Source of the DNA: Eutrigla gurnardus
Taxonomy: Eukaryota; Chordata; Actinopteri; Perciformes; Triglidae
Assembly (NCBI GenBank): GCA_963514095.1
Contig: OY741271.1
Coordinates: forward strand, 24,564,619-24,628,618
DNA length: 64,000 nucleotides
Direction of reading: 5' to 3'
In this document: piece by piece, positions 31,412 through 64,000 of the stretch
Numbering within the stretch: the first letter of the stretch is position 1
Layout of the letters: the number at the start of each line of letters is the position of its first letter
Notes under the pieces: generated by a model
What the model was told of the DNA's origin: nothing
The model's input: the letters and a program-made list of their open reading frames with translations, nothing else
The model's database searches: none
Made by a program: the position numbers and the translations under genes

Positions 31412-31919
31412 TAGGGGTGTGAATCTTTGGCTTCACAGCGATTCAATTCGATTAAGGATACAGTAGTTGGCGATTCGATTCAAGGACGTTTTTTTTTTTT
31501 TGTAACGATTCGATTCAGTAACTTGTAACCAAAATTCTATATCCATGAAATAAACATGCAATAATGCGAGGGAGACTATCTGTATTCTTCTGAAAGGGGA
31601 AAAATAATATATTTATTCGATAAAGAAGTAGTCCTGCATAATATTTTATGCTGAATACAAAAATGTAATTAAACATTGCTCAGTTATTTTTTAACATTTT
31701 CAGTAGACTACATGCTGGCAGAGGAGAGAGTTTCTTAAACGTATTAAAACATTAATCATAAGTAAGAATCACGATTCATCCGATTAAATGCATTTATATT
31801 GATTATTGGTGAAGCCAAAACGATTCATTCTATTTATTTATTTTAGCAGATCGATTTAGTAGAATCTATAGGACTGACAATCGATTAATCGATTAATCGA
31901 ATGAATCGTTACACCTCTA
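31412..31919. mobile_element. Non-autonomous hAT element inserted in a minisatellite (508 bp)
   Basis: The ends TAGGGGTGTGAATC and (inverted) TAGAGGTGTAACGATTC form an imperfect terminal repeat of the YAGRGGTGTAA type, as in Tol2/Ac-like hAT elements. Both sides carry GTTACGAT (31404-31411 and 31920-31927), an 8-bp target duplication. The interior is full of CGATTC/GAATCG words and has no transposase. Confidence 0.85.
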
Positions 31920-32972
31920 GTTACGATACATTCAGGATCAGTTATGATACATTCAGGATCAGTCACGTTGCCTCCAGGATCAGTTACGATACATTCAGGA
32001 TCAGTCACGTTGCCTTCAGGATCAGTTATGATACATTCAGGATCAGTCACATTGCCTCCAGGATCAGTTACGATACATTCAGGATCAGTTAGACACATTC
32101 TGGATCAGTCACCTTGCCTTCAGGATCAGTTACGATACATTCAGGATCAATCACGTTGCCTTCAGGATCAGTTACGATACATTCAGGATCAGTTATGATA
32201 CATTCTGGATCAGTCACCTTGCCTTCAGGATCAGTTACAATACATTCAGGATCAATCACGTTGCCTCCAGGATCAGTTACGATACATTCAGGATCAGTTA
32301 TGATACATTCTGGATCAGTCACCTTGCCTTCAGGATCAGTTACGATACATTCAGGATCAGTCACGTTGCCTTCAGGATCAGTTATGATACATTCAGGATC
32401 AGTCACGTTGCCTCCAGGATCAGTTACGATACATTCAGGATCAGTCACGTTGCCTTCAGGATCAGTTATGATACATTCAGGATCAGTCACGTTGCCTCCA
32501 GGATCAGTTACGATACATTCAGGATCAGTTATGATACATTCTGGATCAGTCACCTTGCCTTCAGGATCAGTTACGATACATTCAGGATCAGTCTCGTTGC
32601 CTTCAGGATCAGTTATGATACATTCAGGATCAGTCACGTTGCCTTCAGGATCAGTTACGATACATTCAGGATCAGTCACGTTGCCTTCAGGATCAGTTAT
32701 GATACATTCAGGATCAGTCACGTTGCCTCCAGGATCAGTTACGATACATTCAGGATCAGTTATGATACATTCTGGATCAGTCACCTTGCCTTCAGGATCA
32801 GTGACGATACATTCAGGATCAGTCACGTTGCCTTCAGGATCAGTTACGATACATTCAGGATCAGTTACGATACATTCAGGATCAGTTACGATACATTCAG
32901 GATCAGTCACGTTGCCTTCAGGATCAGTTACGATACATTCAGGATCAGTCACGTTGCCTTCAGGATCAGTTA
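31920..32972. repeat. 21/42-bp minisatellite, right arm
   Basis: About 50 half-units of 21 bp, mostly alternating GATACATTCAGGATCAGT and GTTGCCTTCAGGATCAGT types, so the higher-order period is 42 bp. Because 21 is divisible by three, open frames run through on both strands (up to 318 codons reading TDPEGNVTDPECIV). I do not consider them genes. Confidence 0.95.
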
Positions 32973-33159
32973 CCTTGGCGAGGCGCCGGCCGCCTGAACA
33001 GTGTTGTTGAGCATTTGATTGTCTGAGGGTCCCTGAAGGAGACACTCTGTCCCCGACAGTCGGCCATGTTTTTACCTTCTTGTTGGATTAAACCATCGTC
33101 TCTTCTAAGTTATCGCTCAGACGCATCGATCAGCTGCAACATTAAACCTGACAACCAGA

Positions 33160-33231
33160 GTGTGTGTGAGTGTGTGTGTGAGTGAGTGAGTGTGTGTAAG
33201 TGAGTGTGAGCGTGTGTTAGTGTGTGAGTGT

Positions 33232-33266
<35 letters not shown>

Positions 33267-33352
33267 GTGTTATCAGTGCTGTGCAGCCCCCCTGATCCTG
33301 GCAGAGCTGAGTCGGTTCATGGAGGGGGTAATGTGTCCTTCTGCTGGAGAGA

Positions 33353-33409
<57 letters not shown>

Positions 33410-34030
33410 TGAATGAGTGTGTGTGTGTGAGAGAGAGAGAGAGTGAATAAGTGTGTGTGTGAGTGTTGTGTGTTTCAGTCATGGTGCATGGATAAAACGA
33501 TTATGGGAAATACAGCCATGAGAAGAAAGGATGGACATGAGAGAGGAGAGAAGGATGAAGAAGAAGAAGAAGAAGAAGAAGAAGAAGAAGAAGAAGAAGA
33601 AGAGGAGGAGGAAGGGAAAACACCTGATTGGGCAGAAGCTACTGTCAATCAACATGGCTCAGAGAAATCAAGGCCTTCTATTGGCTGACAGGATGATGAC
33701 TGAAAGACCATTATTTTAAATTAAAATGTTATGAATGAGATGCTGAGTTTGTGTGTCACAGATCAACAGAAGAAGAAGGATTATACTGTAGTAGTATGAG
33801 TAGTACTATGAGTGGTAGTAGTATGAGTAGTAGTAATATGAGTAGTAGTATGAGTAGTAGCAAGAGTAGTACTATGAGTAGTAGTATGAGTAGTATTAAT
33901 ATGAGTAGTAGTATGAGTAATAATAGGTGTAGTAATATGAGTAGCAGTATGAGTAGTAGTATGTTTAGTAAAAGTTATTTTTTATTTCTTCATGAAATAA
34001 GAATTTTGGGTTTATTTTATGTGTGAGAGT
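33160..34030. repeat. GT/GA, (GAA)n and (AGT)n tracts
   Basis: GTGTGA-rich sequence at 33160-33470, (GAA)n at about 33557-33612 and TATGAGTAGTAG-type repeats at about 33790-33968. Nothing coding is recognised. Confidence 0.9.
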
Positions 34031-34667
34031 TCTTTTAAATTGTGTAGGAGAAGATGAATACATATTCATCATCATTATTATTATTATTAACAGACAGACA
34101 GACAGGCAGACAGACAGGCAGACATATCAAATCATTTAACCTGTAAAATAAGGAGTCTGGTGTCTGTCTGCAGTAACCAGATGACATCATGTGACCAGCT
34201 GACAGCCAATCATAAATGATGCAGCAGCTGGCCGTCTGTTGCCGGGCGGTATAACCCCGATGGGAGGAACATGAATTAAATATAAACGGAAGGAAACGTC
34301 TTTGTTTCAAATAGGACTGTTTTAAAGATACGAGGATCACGTGATTGTCCTCCATTACGGAGCAGACAGGAAGTAGATACTGGTTAACTGGTAAACTGGT
34401 TAACTGGTAAACTGGGTAAGAGAACATTTTCATCCTTCTTCATCAAAATAAACTAATTTAAAAAAAATTTTTTGCATCGTTTATAAAAACCTGAAATTGT
34501 GTCACCAGACGGCGTTTTTTATCGTGTCGCCTCAACGTGATTAAAACGGTTCAATCGAGGATGGAGGAAAACCAAAGGTAAAATTTAATCTTGCGATTCT
34601 GGAAAAGGTACGTGTTGTACTCGGCCTCAGCGAACTGTAAGTTTTATCAGCAGCAACAATACGACCA

Positions 34668-34674
34668 CACACAA

Positions 34675-34707
<33 letters not shown>

Positions 34708-35022
34708 CACATACACGCACACACACACACTCACTCACTCACAAATACACACACACATACATACACACACACACACACACACAAACACACACAAACACTC
34801 ACAAATACACACACACACACACAAACACACGCACACACACACAAACACATACATGCACACACATACACACACTCACGCACTCACTCACTCACTCACAAAT
34901 ACACACACATACAAACACACATACACATACAAACACACATACACACACACAGACACACTCACTCACTCACTCACACACACACACACACACACATACAAAC
35001 ACACGTACACACACACGAAAGC
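34668..35022. repeat. CA-rich compound microsatellite
   Basis: About 350 bp of (CA)n interrupted by ACAT, ACTC and AAAC words, in the intergenic region. Confidence 0.93.
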
Positions 35023-36960
35023 GGCGACTGTGTGTTTTAGAGTCTGGGACGGCTGCCCGTAAAAACTCTCATTATCTCCATGGCAACGGGCCCACCGGAC
35101 TACAGACGGGGAACTGAAACCTTCTGCTGATGAAGCTGCGTTCAAACACCAGCAGACAGAACGGTTCCACTGTGTTTGTTGGGGAGTTGGCTGGCGTGTG
35201 TGTGTGTCGGTCTCGTCCTTATGTGTTTGTGGGGACCGCCGTGTGGAACCAGCCTACGAGGTCAGGCTGTAACGTACTGAACGTGGAACCACAATATCCG
35301 TGGTAACCGATGACAACCACAGTCTCGGGAGCCCAACGAGTAATAAAGCTACGCAGAAATGTTGCACATCAAGTTCCCACGACATCGGGTCGGACAAACA
35401 CAGGACTTTCACCCAGGAGGGCCGACACGTTCCTCGTGTTTACAATGAATAATTCAGATGTCCCTCCAGGCCCCGCAGGAGGACGACTTTATTCTGCAAC
35501 ACTTCACATTACGCTTTATTTTTTTAATCAAACTTTGCTTTTGCGTTTTATTTTGAAAAGCTGCTTCATTCCTTCAGAAACTAATAGGAACGGACTCATA
35601 ATCCTGTTTGTGTCGAACACACTGACGTTCCTGCTGACTCCTCATCATTTCTGTACATATGGTTGCCGCGGCGACCGCACCATGTGATCAATAGGAGCGC
35701 TGAAGCGGATCAATTGAATCCTTGTCTGTTCCACTTAATTCATTGATTAGGAGCTAATGGACGGCCTCCTTAACGAGGCATTAGCTAATTGGCTGTGTGC
35801 GTCTGTGTGTGTGTGCGTCTGTGTGTGTGTGTGTACAATATTGAGAAGAGGAATTCGAAAAATGTAAAGAATGAAAGAAAGGCGCAGTCGAAGGTAGAAG
35901 TTCACTTCCCATCTTGCACCTGTCCTACTGTCCTGTCCTACGAGTTTAGACGTTCCTGCTCTCCTGAAGATGAATCTGTTTAACTGAGAGGATCACATCG
36001 TGGATCACATGGTGCATCACAGGGTTTGGGATGGAACTGATTTCACAGCCTAAATATACGGTCCAGTAATTAGTCAGTACCTAAACTTCATTCCCTTGTG
36101 TTGTAAAGTTTGCACGAGGACATAATGTGTTAGTTTGGGTCTGGTTTAATCTCTGGACAGCAGACTTTATTTTGATCCATTAATCCAACGCTACTGTTGC
36201 CAGTTCCCATTACAGACCCCACCTGAGAGTAGGCCAGTCCGATGGGACCTGGCTATCGCTTGGAAACAGGCTCAGTCCTCTCACAGGAGAAGCTCATTGA
36301 CCCAAATATCTTTGTTAATGAACAAGCGAGTCTCGGTCCAGTCTAATCTCTGGAGGTCTGCTCAGAGAGTAGTCTGATCCACTGGGACGTATCACATAAA
36401 TAAGAATCTAAAAATGTAAATATGAAATTAAAAGTCATTAAATGCTGATGAAAATAATTAACTTTCTCTCACAGCTCCTCACAGCTCTGTGTTCGGTCTC
36501 GTCTCCGGAGACGGGCGGCTAATTTTCTCCTGAGGGATTGTGGGTATTTTCATCTGACTAACAAACACCGAGAGCCTCATTAGCTGCAGCTCCAAGGGAG
36601 AGAAGATTGGGTACGGTCTAATCCCTGGATGACTGGGTCTCTTTGCTCACCGTGTTCTGTTGAAATGTTTCCAATGTCAGTGAAGTTTATTTTATCTTTT
36701 CATTAAACGTCTGGAAAACAATCTTTCAAACTAAAACATTGTATTCAACATTTCAACCCAAATATCTCCACTTCACCTTCCGCATATATTCAATAATCAG
36801 TTTTTATCTACAGAATGTAAATAAAAATAGTTGGCATTGACTCTCCTCTAAACGTCACCCTCAAACCTAATTACCTACGTTATGGGGGCATGTGTCCACA
36901 TTCTGTCCCCACATGACAGGGAAAACACACACTCACACACACAAAGATAACAGAGCTCCT
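35023..36960. other. Intergenic, low-repeat stretch
   Basis: No gene recognised. This is the longest fairly repeat-poor stretch between bcap31 and plxna3. It has homeobox-like TAAT/ATTA clusters at about 35690-35790 and 36510-36600, possible conserved non-coding elements. Confidence 0.4.
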
Positions 36961-36963
36961 GAA

Positions 36964-37252
<289 letters not shown>

Positions 37253-38169
37253 CACTCCCTGATGCTGTTCTGTCCCGGTCGTCTCCGTTTGAATCTCTCG
37301 TAAACAGATTTCATGTTTTCGTTCCCGCAGGTCGGATTATAGTCCGACACCTTTGATCAATAAATATGGTGAAGCGTCTTCATGTTTATGAACTACGTGT
37401 CTTTGTTTCGGACACTCAGATATCAAGGTTGTGGTCGACGATGACGAACAACAATGTTCCATCGTCATAGAGACGATCAATTAAATACGGAGGGAACAGA
37501 AGTACTTATATTATCAGCTGCAGAGAGGGAACATCCATGCATGTTTGGATATGTACTTCTATGTATCTAGTTGTATCTACGTATCACGTAGGGATGCAAC
37601 AGTACAGTTAGCCCACGCTTCAGTACGTACCTCGGTTCCTGGGTTACGGTTCTGTTTCGGTACATATTTGGTGTGCAAGGAGAAAAAGACAGACAGACAG
37701 ATATCTAGACAGTTAGGTAGGTATCTAGTAAGTTAGGTATCTATGTATCTAGTTTGGTATCTAAGTAGTTTGGTATATAGGTGTCTAGTTAGGTATTTAT
37801 GTATCTAGGTAGTTAGGTAACTAGGTAGCTAACTAACTTGTTCTTCTCCAGTGAGGAGCGTTAAATATTGGTGGAATTAGCCAGCTAGCTAACTAGCCAG
37901 CATTCTGCTAGCTAGCTGGTACTTTTTACGATGTTATTCTGCTAACGTACTTATCAGTTTGTGTTTGTGGATCATCAGACTGAAACTGAATGAGAACGGC
38001 CGTCAAACAATCAGACGCTGGATGTAGAAGAGAGAATCTGCTGAGTCGACGTGTTGCTCCTCAATTATTATTATTAAAAAGTCCATTTAATCACATGATA
38101 TTTTCATCTGAAAGTCTCTCGACTCCACAAACATCAGCAGAATCAAAACACACGACTGAAGAAATTATG

Positions 38170-38395
38170 AGTGTGTGTCTCTCTATGTGTGTGTGTGTCT
38201 CTCTATGTGTGTGTGTGTGTGTGTGTGTCTATGAGTGTGTGTGTGTGTGTGTCTATGAGTGTGTGTGTCTATGAGTGTGTGTGTGTGTGTCTATGAGTGT
38301 GTGTGTCTCAGTGTGAAGCTTCCAGCAGAGACGAAGAAACGCATGACTCAGCGTTTTTTATCGTTTATGATGAACGGTTAATTTGGGAGAGTGGC

Positions 38396-38428
<33 letters not shown>

Positions 38429-38487
38429 CACCTGTAGATGCTGAGTGGGCAGCTGGTTAACTGGCAGCACATTCTGAGTCAGGGCTT

Positions 38488-38569
<82 letters not shown>
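38170..38569. repeat. GT/TCTATGAGTG and (CA)n tracts
   Basis: GTGTGTCTATGAGTGTG repeats at 38170-38312, (GT)n at 38395-38424 and (CA)n at 38490-38569. Confidence 0.93.
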
Positions 38570-38570
<1 letters not shown>

Positions 38571-39384
38571 CAAAGCTTTAATCTTTAACGAAGCTCGTCA
38601 TGTTAATGAGCCTTGAGTCGGACACAAAGCACTAAGCTCCGCCAACCTCCCACTAATACACTGGGCTGATTGGCAGTGATGTCACACTCAATCACCGTGA
38701 CATCATAGATGATTGACAGCTGAGCTGCAGTTCCTCTAACATCCAGCAGTTGGATCAGACCTCCGATGTCCAGACAAAGATACAAAGTAACTGATGCATG
38801 AGTTTGATTATTGATCAGAACGGAACACCTCCTCTGGTCATGTGACACAAACTTACAAACATTCTTTACGTTTTTTTATGAAGAGAACAGGCGAATTCGA
38901 CTTGATGTAGCCGCCTGCAGCGCGCTACCTAACGTGATGTATTGTGGGTTGAAAGCGATGCATGATGGCTAGAATTTGTGTCCGACTTAGCAGCCGACTG
39001 CAAAGACGTCACAGGGTCGCGACCATATCACGTGACCCAAAACATCGCGGGAACAAGTTTTTAAGAGCCGCTTCTTGCAGCGCTTGGCAGCGCGGTGAAC
39101 GGTGGCTGCAACTGGCTTGTCCACACCTCCGCTACAGTGGAATGGTTCTCATTGGTTAAAAGTTCAATGACGTGTGTTCAGGTCCGCACTCGGCGGCCAC
39201 CTTGTGGTGAAATGATTTAATGATTTGCCTTTTTATTTTGGTCGCATTGATCTCATGGCTTGATTTAAAGTTCCGTGCATTGTGTTGTGAGTAGGCCTAT
39301 TATATGTGAGGTCTGGTTAATACAAACATAGAATGATAATACAAATATACTGGAAAAAAGAATGCCTTCCACATTCCGCCTTAC

Positions 39385-39433
<49 letters not shown>

Positions 39434-39652
39434 CCTCTTTGGTTTGCTGCTGCGTTCTATCGCTTGAGCACCATAGTCACGTTGACTTTGTTGTCCGACT
39501 TGACGGCGTTTGGCTGCCGTCTCTTTTAGAGCCCGCCCCCTCAGACACCTGCAGCTCTCGTCGGCGTGGTAAATCAAGTCAAGTCAAGACCATCCCGAAC
39601 AAGCCTAATATCAGTCAGTTACTCACCAGCATCGGCTAGCAGCGAGGGGGAG

Positions 39653-39832
39653 GAGACTGTCTATGGTCCCCCAGAGGTCTAGATAGTAGTTCACATTAGT
39701 CCAGAGACCAGACCAGACTATGTGGAGGAACCAGAGACTGTCTATGGTCCCCCAGAGGTCTAGATAGTAGTTCACATTAGTCCAGAGACCAGACCAGACT
39801 ATGTGGAGGAACCAGAGACTGTCTGTGGTCCA
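39653..39832. repeat. 81-bp tandem repeat, site 1
   Basis: Two full copies (39653-39733, 39734-39814) and a partial third of an 81-bp unit containing AGTCCAGAGACCAGACCAGA. The same unit recurs at 63729-63867. 81 bp equals 27 codons, so the minus strand stays open through it. Confidence 0.95.
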
Positions 39833-41340
39833 CCAATAAAGAATCAAACATCGTCGTCGTCTCTACATGGGAATGTTTCAAAGTAATGCAGCTTCTATTC
39901 TTTCCTTCAATCATTCATACTTTTAACAGATAAATAAATATGATTTTCAATGTGACGAGAGTGAACATCAACAAACAAGAAAAACACAAAATAACTTGAG
40001 TCTTTTCCATTACACTTTAGTGAAATCACACAAATATACAAACTCAGCAGAAGGCAATGGCAATGGTATAAAAACGGACACAGGCTATTACATGAAGAAG
40101 GTTCATCGTCATCATTACATCATCAACTCAGCAGAAATAAAAACTAAATAAAAAAACAAGGCAATGGCGAATGGTATCAAAAAAATGGGCCCCGACTACT
40201 TCCTGGAAAGTGCTGAATCAAGGCGATGTGTTTCTGCGTTTTCAGTGTTTCCAGGTGGCGAGAGCGAGCTAGTGGCGGCGGGAGGCGGTCGAATGTGAAC
40301 GCTGTGATGTCATTGCGTACGGGTTGCCTTTAATAACAATAATAATATTATAAATAATATTAATAAAGTCGTCCGACCCCACGTTCAGGCTCGGGGGAGT
40401 CCAGTGATTTGGAGGCTGCTATGATACAATGACACTTGCTGGGATTGGCTGTCGGCCCAACTCGTCCGTCAGGAGTGGGAGGGGCTTATAGCAAGGGGGC
40501 GGAATCATGGACTCAACGGGAGATCGGTGGCGTCACCTCGTTTTAAATCTGATTATAAACCGTCTCATTTAACTCCATCGATCTCCCGTCAAACCAATGA
40601 ATCTGATCGATTGATAACTAATTGATTGATAACATTTATGCAACAACCAATGACATTAAACCCAATGAGAGATTTAAAATAACAAACATTTCCCAGTGAG
40701 AACAGGGATTTGTCCTGATTGCTTTTTGTTAATCAATAAGGGATGGATTGATCTCCTGCGAGATCCGAGGGCTCTGATTGGTTAAAACTCCACCGTGTCC
40801 CGTTAGAGACGTCAGCATCCCGATTAAAAGTCGATCAACCGACGGACGATTCCCATCGATCAAATCCATCGATCCGTCTCTGTGGTTAACAGACGGTTGG
40901 ATGGATCTGAACACAGACAGGATGGGAAACGACCAATCAGAAGCCTCGATGACTTCAGACTCACAATCAATAATAAAGAACGCCACCTTCACCGATCAGG
41001 TGACTCTTCGCTGGTCATTTCCCAGCATGCACCGGGGTTGTCCTGACGTGTGTGTGTGTGTTTCTCTCGTTAACGCTGTACAAACCAATAAAACCGTTTA
41101 CGTCTCAGCAATAAATAGAACTCATGGTAAAATAAATTAAAAGAAAATAAATATCTCAACGCTGGAGAACATTAAAAACTCTGAGTGTGTGTGTGTGTGT
41201 GTGCAGGTGAATGTGTCTAAAACCAGGCATCAATCCGATTATTTTTAGTTTGCTGTTCCAGGAATTAGACCCGGCCCTCCCACCGGCCTCTTCAGTCTCA
41301 GTAGCTCCTCCCAGCTGTGTGTGTGTAGAGACAACATGCG

Positions 41341-41458
<118 letters not shown>

Positions 41459-42239
41459 GAGTTGAACCTGCATCGGTTTCTCAGAAAGTTTGTGTCTTCA
41501 AGAAGAAGAGCCGATAATGACGATTATTGTGATTATGATGATTATTATCGTCTGACGCTAACGCTCATACGATTCCTGAGATTTCAGCACAGAAAGCAAA
41601 ACGATACTTTTCTCGTTACCGTGACGACGGAAACATTTTTATCAAAATAAACGTAAATGTTAAACGGCGTAGGCGGATTGAAAACCTTGTCCAATCAGAT
41701 CGGTCCGTGTGTTTGAGGTTGGAGCCACCCTCGTCGCCATGTAAACACACAGGTGGGTTCGTCTCTGTGACGACCGTCTCCATGACGACCGGCTCATCGC
41801 TTCGCGCTTCTCTGTACAATTTGGTTCGTAGCAAAAACAGTTTTGAGGCTCGATGAATCCGTCGCGATGAAGACGAGGAACTAGATCTGGTTTACGATCC
41901 CACGACTAGACCACGTAGTGGATCACGTTGGGGTTCAGAGTCCCAGAAGTCCACATAGGGAGGAGGTCTGGATTGCGGTCTCAACCTCACCAAGTAGTTT
42001 TGTTAAACTTGCTGAGTCATTTTTAATCTGATTTTACTTTAACGAACCACATGGTTGAGTTCGATGGTTTGATATTAATGATGAAAATGTTTGGATTTAA
42101 TTCATTTTATTAATTCTTGCTGCTCTTTAGCTATAAATATTAAATATGTTTATTCCTTTATGTTGATGCTTCTAGTTGGAAACAGAAATGTTTTTAGTTT
42201 TGTCGCATAAATCTTCCTTTTGGTCTGTTATCGTTTTAC

Positions 42240-61676
<19,437 letters not shown>

Positions 61677-62912
61677 CTGCAACACATGGACACTCAGATC
61701 AGACTCGTCGCCACGGCAACCATCAATAACATGCATCACAAAACATAGTTCCTAAACCACTTAGTGTTTGTGTCTCCCTCTCTCTCTCTCTCTCTTTCTC
61801 TCTCGTTTTTCTAGTTTTTGTTGGATCAGATTTGTTTTCTTTATTTCCTAAAACTGGAAAAGCTTTTTTACGAGGGTCTTTTTTCATTGGGTAAAGAAAC
61901 TAAGTTTCATTGATATTCCAGACTGATTTAGTTTTTTAATTATTATTTTCTATTTTACTACTGACTGATGTTGCATTTGTGTGTTTTTATTTATTTTTTA
62001 TTATGTATTTATTTTATTATTTATTTATTTTAATGTATAGATATATTTTACTTCTAAATGGATTCACGTGGACTGTTTTTAGTTCTGTCTTATGTTTTGT
62101 GTCTGTTCTTCTTATTGAGAAAAGTAATTAACAAAGTTGGACAAACAAAACAAGCCCCCTATTACACATCATATAAAACTGTGTTCCTTATTAAACCAAT
62201 AATAATGTGTAGTGCAGCCTATAGTTCCATGTATAACAGTTATTTGTAATGATGGATGTATACATCACATTTCTACATCACAATTTCTCAACATAACATT
62301 AAACAAACAGTAAGATTTATATTTGCTTAATATAGGTTGTATTCATCTTAAGGCAGATTTCTTTTTTTAAATTTGTGTTCAAATATATCAGGGACCCCCT
62401 GCAGTAACTCTGCAGACCCTCTAGGGGTCCCGGACCCTCTGTTGAAGATCTCTGATCTCCACTCTCTGGTCCCAGTGTAGCAGTGATCAGCAGATAATCA
62501 ATAACTCTGATTCAGCAGGTTTTATAGGTTCTAATTTTGTTTCCCGGTGAAGAAAAGAAAGAGGAGAAAGAGGAGAGCCAGTGAAATGAGCATTTTATCT
62601 CTTTAATAGGACTCATAATGGATCTCTGTGGCTCCGAGGAAGGAGATCCACATCACCACATGTTTGCTTCAAACTGCAGGAAAAAAGATGCATATAATCT
62701 AATTGTCACTTTATTATTAGCGTTATTATTGGAGGTGAATATATTAAATTAAAACGATATTGATTCCTTTTGGTTGGCACGGCCGTAATGCACAAATCAT
62801 TTCCACATTACTCATTTGTGTGTTATCTCAGTGTGGTCTGGTGGTTTCCACCGACGGCAACAGCCGGAGGCCTGTGTGTAACACATTAGTCTGGATTTAA
62901 CAGACAGTTAGT

Positions 62913-62946
<34 letters not shown>

Positions 62947-64000
62947 ATCTAGTATCTTTTACCCAGAGGTCACTGCTGCAGGGAGACAGTAAACACAGTG
63001 GACACTCTGTCTGTCTTTGTCTCATTGAGACATTCACACATGAATACATTCATTGTTTAACACACACACACACACACACACGCACACACACACACACACA
63101 CTCTCACACACACTCCTGTCTCCTCTCTGACCTCATTATCGGGGGTTTTCTTTAAAGAAACAGTCTCCGTATCTCTCCACCAGACTTCATTCAAAAAACA
63201 GCAGATTCTGCAGTTTTTCCTTCAAACAGTCGTCACATTCATACCGTTAACACGATGCAATGATGCATATTGTATGAATTGTGTGGACGAATCCATCTCC
63301 TTATAAAAAGACACCCTCAGATACGTTAACGTGTGAACGAATCACTCGAAACACATATATAAACATGTAACAAGTGAGGCGTTTAAGTGCCGCAGCATGT
63401 GGGGTTTCGGGATATTTTTGAGTGGGATTCACGTGAGAGAGACTCATGTGATGTTCATGTAGTTCCCATGTGAAACACACGTGGTATCATCTCACATGTG
63501 AAGTGTTGTATTCATTAAAGCTGAGAACACGGACGGACTGAAGGGACCAGCTGCTTCAACCGAACTTCATGCAGAATACACAGCAGCTCCTAGCACCAGA
63601 CTGTTTCTTCCTACATTACCCAGAACACCTTGCTTCCAGCCTGAGCTGCTCCACTTCTCTCTGTGTGAACCAGCAGTTTAAATGTAGATGCGTGTTTATG
63701 TAACACTGCAGAGAAACGGAGGACGCAGCATTAGTCCAGAGACCAGACCAGACTATGTGGAGAAACCAGAGACCATCTGTGGTCCCCCAGAGGTCTAGAT
63801 AGTAGCTCACATTAGTCCAGAGACCAGACCAGACTATGTGGAGGAACCAGAGACTGTCTGTGGTCCAAACAACAAGGTCTCTGATGTATTTATGTCTAGA
63901 TTACTTTATTTGGAGTGTTGATGGAGCAGCTACAATGTTAGCATAGCCTAGCACCCATCAACCAGACTCCATTCAGAAAACCAGCGTTTTAAAAGTAGTT
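61677..64000 (-). other. plxna3: plxna3 intron upstream of PSI1
   Basis: No semaphorin-domain exon is recognisable. Contains TTTATT-rich DNA at 61900-62050, a GGGGTCCCGGACCC repeat at about 62380-62455, a possibly conserved AT-rich stretch at about 62580-62870, (GT)n at 62915-62945 and (CA)n at 63060-63113. Confidence 0.6.
63729..63867. repeat. 81-bp tandem repeat, site 2
   Basis: One full and two partial copies of the same 81-bp unit found at 39653-39832, with a few substitutions. Confidence 0.93.

Noticed and set aside
31241..32972. CRISPR-like direct repeats
   Set aside because: Units are contiguous with no unique spacers, in a eukaryotic genome; it is a minisatellite.
32114..33010. 298- and 318-codon open frames on opposite strands
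   Set aside because: Products of a stop-free 21-bp tandem repeat; no gene family, splice signals or start context.
33531..33719. Glu/Lys-rich open frames over (GAA)n
   Set aside because: Simple-repeat translation with no exon context.
37560..37680. TAGGGATGCAAC start resembling another hAT end
   Set aside because: Only one end-like sequence is visible, with no partner inverted repeat or target duplication.
61677..64000. Semaphorin-domain exons of plxna3
   Set aside because: No Cys-rich sema-like coding stretch with splice sites on the minus strand; they lie beyond the right edge.

Overview
This is vertebrate nuclear DNA, almost certainly from a ray-finned (teleost) fish. Genes are split by GT-AG introns, (CA)n/(GT)n microsatellites are very dense, hAT-, Tc1- and LINE-type relics are present, and the proteins read like vertebrate orthologues. 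Three protein-coding genes were assembled exon by exon, with reading phase matching at every junction.

(1) Plus strand, 2998-13593: the 3' twelve coding exons of slc6a8, the Na+/Cl- dependent creatine transporter. They correspond to human exons 2-13. The first coding exon lies to the left of the window. (2) Minus strand, 28173-20432: all seven coding exons of bcap31 (242 codons plus stop), an ER membrane chaperone/cargo receptor ending in a KKxx ER-retrieval signal. A non-coding first exon and an ETS/E-box promoter lie near 29.3-29.44 kb. (3) Minus strand, 61676-45836: nineteen exons of plxna3 (plexin-A3), from PSI domain 1 to the stop codon. The semaphorin domain lies to the right of the window. 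The exons between IPT domain 1 and the Rho-GTPase-binding domain are missing at a 200-N assembly gap (50928-51127).

slc6a8 and bcap31 are tail to tail, as in human Xq28. plxna3 follows about 16 kb upstream of bcap31, and no abcd1 exon is seen between them. The three proteins do not form one pathway; they are linked by conserved synteny.

The rest is repeat-rich. It includes a 33-bp minisatellite built from the slc6a8 exon 2 end plus its own splice donor, minisatellites of 21/42, 26, 27, 38, 57 and 81 bp, two non-autonomous hAT elements with perfect 8-bp target duplications, a pair of related hAT-like elements at 24.5 and 46.4 kb, Tc1 transposase and LINE reverse-transcriptase relics, and dozens of long CA/GT tracts, many touching splice sites. 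I found no tRNA, rRNA, CRISPR or bacterial-type operon. The most unusual signal is the tandem duplication of a complete exon end plus 5' splice site in slc6a8.
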